Shown here in pieces: positions 24,869 through 27,857 of a stretch of DNA of 27,857 nt. The notes under the pieces are model-generated. The model worked only from the letters and a program-made list of their open reading frames with translations. It searched no databases and was not told where the DNA came from. A program made the position numbers and the translations under genes. Position 1 is the first letter of the stretch, and each line of letters opens with the position of its first letter. The stretch comes from Allobosea sp. (GTDB taxonomy: Bacteria; Pseudomonadota; Alphaproteobacteria; Rhizobiales; Beijerinckiaceae), in the NCBI GenBank assembly GCA_024231975.1, contig JAAEQB010000042.1:1-27857 (forward strand), written 5' to 3'.

Positions 24869-27478
24869 TCATACCGCCGGGCGGACGAGCTTCAAGCGCC
24901 GCAGTTCATCCACGATCACCGGCCCGAGGCGCAGCGTGCTGATGTCCTCGATTCCCGCCAGCCACCTGCGTGCGGCATCCGGCGTGAGGTTGCTGTTGGG
25001 AAACTCCGGCTGGAGGGCGGCTGCGGCGATCCGGGACAAGCCAAGCTCCATGAACGACCAGCCGGACTTCGTCGGGATTCCCAGCTCCAACGCCAACGGA
25101 AAGTCATAGACGTCAGCGATCAACCCATCCTGTCCGGTTTCGCGGAGGACGATGTTGAGGATGTCGATGTATGCCTTGCCAAGCTGGACGAAGCGGAAGC
25201 GGACTTGATCCTCGATGAGGTCGAACTCCCTGCGGACGACGTCATCAACGACGACCTCGCCGGGATCCCTGACGCGGCTGCCGGGGTTCCGCTCGCGCTC
25301 GATCCTGTTCTCCTCGCGCTTCTTATTGTCGTACCGTTTCTGACGTTCGACTGCCTTCGCGAGCATGACCGGATACGGCACGCCGCGCATCCACCGTAGA
25401 GCGACGCCGGAAACGAGGCCCGCGAAGCCGCTGTCCCCGCGATTCACCTCGCGGTGAATCCTGGTGAAGATCCGGCCGTACCTATCGGAGGCTCCTTTTT
25501 CGAGCGGGCTGATGGGCATCAGCCTCAGCGTCTTCTCCTCCGCAACCTTCTCCAACATGTTGTCGTAGAGCCGACGCAGCCCAAACGGATCGACTGTCCA
25601 GTTGGTCGCAAGCAGCGTCGCCGGAAGACCAATCCTTTCGTGTGCCGCGAGGCTCGCCTCGGTCAGGCGATTGCGCATCCCTTCGTCGAGACTGCCGAGG
25701 GTGCGGTCTACATATCCGCGGACCTCGTTCCCTGCGGCCTTGGAGATCAGAAGCCCGGCGGCTGCCCTCACTCGCCCTGCGTCCTCGTCGTGCGGCGACT
25801 CGGTCGGCATCGCGCCTCCCAAGGCTCCCAGCAGGCGCTCAGGAACCTCGGACGCTGTCCGCAAAAACGCTGACTGGACCTGGTAACCGACGAAGTCGTC
25901 GAGCGGCTTGTCCGGCCAGTCCTCGTAGTCGACAAGGAACACATTGCCCACGATGTCCGCCGACATGCGTCCGGCGCGCCCGGCGAAGTTCCACAGCGCG
26001 GCGGGAGCTAGCGGTTTCTTCGTGCCCCTCGTGGGCGTGTCGATGAACACATTTCGTGCCGGGAGGTTGATGCCCTCGAACAGCGTCGTCGTGCAGACGA
26101 GAAATTTTACGTGTCCCTCTCGAAAGGCGCCCTCAAGAGTCTCGCGAAGGAGCGTCGGCATCTTGCCGTAGTGGAACGCTACGCCCTTCCGTATCATCGC
26201 TGCGAGCGTGTAGTCGGGATGGATGTGCTTCTTCACGAAATCGGAGATCGTGGACAGCGCGGAATCGCCGCCGTCCTTCAGGTCGTGAGCCAGTTGCCGC
26301 GCGACCTTCTCCGCGTCCGTCGGACCGGTCGCGTAGACGAGGGATCCACCCGTCGAACCGAGTTCGAGTGCCGCGGCCGCCAGACGGCTTTCCGGCACGT
26401 CGAACCCCCGCTCGCTCCGGTAGGTGCCAAGCCGCCACGGACCCTCCGGGGTCAGCAAGTCCAGTTCGAGCGCGTTGCCCACCTCCGCCTTCCTCAACTG
26501 GATCCTGTTCTGGAGGACGGAGGGAAGCTCGGAACGCGAAACGGTGAGGTCGGGTGCGCCGATCATGGCGCCGACCGACTCAAAGCCGCGGGCGCCAGGC
26601 GCGAGAAGCACGAGGCGGGTCGTTCCGCTTCGGCTGACCGCCTGCTCGACGCTGTCTTGGAGGATCATCCCCCGGGAGCCGTCCGACAGGTTCTGGGCCT
26701 CGTCGACTACGACAAGGTCGAACGTCACGGCTGAAGCGGCGAGCAGCACCTGGAGGCGCTCCTGCGTCAGCACGAATATTTGCCTGTCCGGGTTGGTGGG
26801 GTCCGGCGTCGGGACGGTGGTTATCCTTACATCGGGCGCAGTGCCGAGGCGCCTTTGGATCTTCGCGCTCACCTCCGACAGGAGGGCACGCGTGGGAGCG
26901 ACGTAGACGGCGCAGAAGGATGCCGCCCGCTCGGCCTGTCGACACAAGTGCTCGATGACGAGGAACGACTTCCCCGCCGACGTCGGCGCCGAAATGGCAA
27001 TCGCGCGCGCGTCGGGCAGCTCGTCCCAGGTATCCTTCTGGAAGTCAGTCAGGGGAATCCACTGGTCGCCGACCCTGACGGTGTTCAACTCGCGCGACAG
27101 CGTCCTGCGGAGTGCATCGAGGAACGACGACTCCGTCTCGGGGCCCTCGCGCCTGACGCGGTCGAGTGCGGGGAAGTTTCCGAGGTCGGTCAAGATGCGG
27201 CGGCCGCGCTGGTACGCTCCGTCGTCGCCCCCTGCAACGATGAGTGAGTTCAGCGCGATGGACTGTGCCATCCGCCTGTAAGCGAGGTCGTTCGTCTGCA
27301 CGAACACGCCGGCGCAATAAAGGAGCTTATGTAGATCTTCGTCGGAGGGCGGCTTCGACGCGGGCTCAATGACGGCAGCGATAGAGCGGGCGGCGCCCAA
27401 ACTCTCCAAGCGCCGCAGGATGTCCGAGAACGCCGCATGACCGGCCATGCGGGCTGAAAGGTCCAAGGCGAAGCTCAT
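24869..27478 (-). CDS. SF2 helicase, Ski2/Hel308-like, defence-type
   Basis: An 869-residue superfamily 2 helicase. A helical N-terminal region (1-150) precedes the core. Motif I is APTSAGKS (164-171), Ia VAPTRALL (193-200), Ib LTQERLQ (237-243), motif II DEAQ (259-262), motif V TTTLFEGINLPA (463-474) and motif VI NFAGRAGRM (497-505). The ring- and winged-helix-like C-terminal part is about 360 residues. The pattern matches Ski2/Hel308-type helicases, including HamB of the Hachiman anti-phage system. The start at 27478 overlaps the stop of the upstream gene as ATGA, typical of a two-gene defence operon. That partner is truncated by an insertion sequence. General helicase assignment is firm; Hachiman membership is a guess. 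Confidence 0.9.
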   Translation of the reverse strand: MSFALDLSARMAGHAAFSDILRRLESLGAARSIAAVIEPASKPPSDEDLHKLLYCAGVFVQTNDLAYRRMAQSIALNSLIVAGGDDGAYQRGRRILTDLGNFPALDRVRREGPETESSFLDALRRTLSRELNTVRVGDQWIPLTDFQKDTWDELPDARAIAISAPTSAGKSFLVIEHLCRQAERAASFCAVYVAPTRALLSEVSAKIQRRLGTAPDVRITTVPTPDPTNPDRQIFVLTQERLQVLLAASAVTFDLVVVDEAQNLSDGSRGMILQDSVEQAVSRSGTTRLVLLAPGARGFESVGAMIGAPDLTVSRSELPSVLQNRIQLRKAEVGNALELDLLTPEGPWRLGTYRSERGFDVPESRLAAAALELGSTGGSLVYATGPTDAEKVARQLAHDLKDGGDSALSTISDFVKKHIHPDYTLAAMIRKGVAFHYGKMPTLLRETLEGAFREGHVKFLVCTTTLFEGINLPARNVFIDTPTRGTKKPLAPAALWNFAGRAGRMSADIVGNVFLVDYEDWPDKPLDDFVGYQVQSAFLRTASEVPERLLGALGGAMPTESPHDEDAGRVRAAAGLLISKAAGNEVRGYVDRTLGSLDEGMRNRLTEASLAAHERIGLPATLLATNWTVDPFGLRRLYDNMLEKVAEEKTLRLMPISPLEKGASDRYGRIFTRIHREVNRGDSGFAGLVSGVALRWMRGVPYPVMLAKAVERQKRYDNKKREENRIERERNPGSRVRDPGEVVVDDVVRREFDLIEDQVRFRFVQLGKAYIDILNIVLRETGQDGLIADVYDFPLALELGIPTKSGWSFMELGLSRIAAAALQPEFPNSNLTPDAARRWLAGIEDISTLRLGPVIVDELRRLKLVRPAV

Positions 27479-27717
27479 GCCGGGTCGCCTCCCGCGTCGT
27501 CGTCGCTCATGTCGATATCGTCCCCGTCAAGCGGGAGGTCCCGTTCGGCCACGCCCATCGCCGCGTAGAACGCCTTCCGCAGCTCACGCACGTCCGGCAC
27601 TGCCACGAGGAAGACGATTGCCTTCGCGGGATCCGCACCATGCTTCAGCAACTGCTTCCTCGCGACATGCCGCAGCTTGCCGTGGTCAGCGGAGTAGCGC
27701 GCGGCGAAGTCGCGTTC
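27475..27717 (-). pseudogene. 5'-truncated partner gene of the helicase
   Basis: The last 80 codons of a gene read leftward into the helicase, ending in TGA that overlaps the helicase start. The remnant contains FAARYSADHGKLRHVARKQL, a hydrophobic AIVFLVAVPDV strand, and RELRKAFYAAMGV, then an acidic tail DLPLDGDDIDMSDDDAG. The 5' part is missing: upstream of about 27718 the DNA has the character of an insertion sequence, and the frame beyond only runs antisense to its transposase gene. Position and overlap suggest the first gene of a two-gene defence operon, such as a HamA-like nuclease, but the surviving part has no diagnostic residues. Expression of the helicase may now depend on the insertion. 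Confidence 0.55.
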
Positions 27718-27750
27718 TGAAACGGCCCCCGAATTCCCCGGACAGGTCTC

Positions 27751-27767
27751 ACCCTTAAAATAAGGGT
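27751..27767 (+). other. Stem-loop near the insertion-sequence end
   Basis: A perfect 7-bp stem ACCCTTA/TAAGGGT with loop AAA, 20 bases before the transposase helper start. Such hairpins near element ends can block incoming transcription or translation; this one lies in the leader of the gene at 27787. Confidence 0.4.
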
Positions 27768-27786
27768 TGGGAGTAATGTCGTGTCT

Positions 27787-27857
27787 ATGACTGGTTCTTA
27801 TCCGAAGGTTGAGGTCCTGACCGGGCCTGAGCGGCGTCGCCGGTGGTCGGTTGCGGA
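27787..27857 (+). CDS. Transposase OrfA/TnpA, N-terminal part
   Basis: The first 23 codons of a gene cut by the window edge. The sequence MTGSYPKVEVLTGPERRRRW is the typical opening of the small helix-turn-helix protein of IS66-family (TnpA) and some IS3-family (OrfA) elements, which bind the element ends to help transposition. Only the arginine-rich start of the DNA-binding region is present. A GGGAG lies 14 bases upstream, rather far. The reading frame of the truncated gene on the other strand runs antisense through it. Confidence 0.7.
   Translation, partial: MTGSYPKVEVLTGPERRRRWSVA

Larger units (their letters stand above)
27718..27857 (+). mobile_element. Left end of an insertion sequence (IS3- or IS66-type), cut by window edge
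   Basis: Starting near TGAAACGGCCCCCG the sequence resembles the TG-initiated, C-run ends of IS3-family elements. A transposase helper gene begins 70 bases inside. The exact boundary, target duplication and family cannot be settled because the element continues beyond the window; an IS66-type end starting at GTAATG (27773) is the alternative. Confidence 0.5.

Overview
The window reads as chromosomal DNA of a GC-rich alphaproteobacterium, most likely of the Rhizobiales/Hyphomicrobiales. The initiator tRNA carries the A-U pair in the anticodon stem known from rhizobia, and gene style and third-position GC fit that group. The genus cannot be fixed by eye. Nearly all genes lie on the minus strand.

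Region 1 (1-4000) is an integrated element. An initiator tRNA-Met gene (51-127) is overlapped antisense by the 3' end of a large serine recombinase gene (84-1781). A small conserved-looking gene (1863-2093) and a 574-codon protein of unknown function in visibly less GC-rich DNA (2178-3902) follow.

Region 2 (4004-16438) is an uncharacterised accessory cluster. It holds two unknown genes, a Lon-like AAA+ ATPase without a protease domain, two short XRE-type regulators, a divergent pair of exported proteins, an exodeoxyribonuclease I (SbcB) homologue with a small partner, and four proteins (A: 6786-7727, B: 7849-8796, C: 12257-13255, D: 13382-14386). A/B and C/D are two clear paralogous pairs, and all four share a W-P-x(9-10)-K motif. 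Perfect hairpins separate many of the genes, two of them with the same flanking 12-mer, so much of the cluster looks built from separately terminated modules. This is the best candidate for an undescribed system.

Region 3 (16623-24771) is a redox/hydrolase regulon around a LysR regulator (18375-19268). A two-gene operon (Tat-type flavodoxin, aldo/keto reductase) and a seven-gene operon of mostly exported proteins (three alpha/beta hydrolases, CMD-family protein, cupin, cytochrome P460-like protein, DUF4405-like cytochrome b) both run leftward. Both have the same 45-bp bipartite operator (GATTAGGCGCC-N26-TCTAATnA) at the same distance from a candidate -10 element. This supports a single LysR regulon of about ten genes.

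Region 4 (24869-27857) is a defence-type remnant. A Ski2/Hel308-like SF2 helicase is translationally coupled to an upstream gene whose 5' part is missing where an insertion sequence begins (about 27718 onward). The layout recalls the two-gene Hachiman system, but that assignment is tentative.
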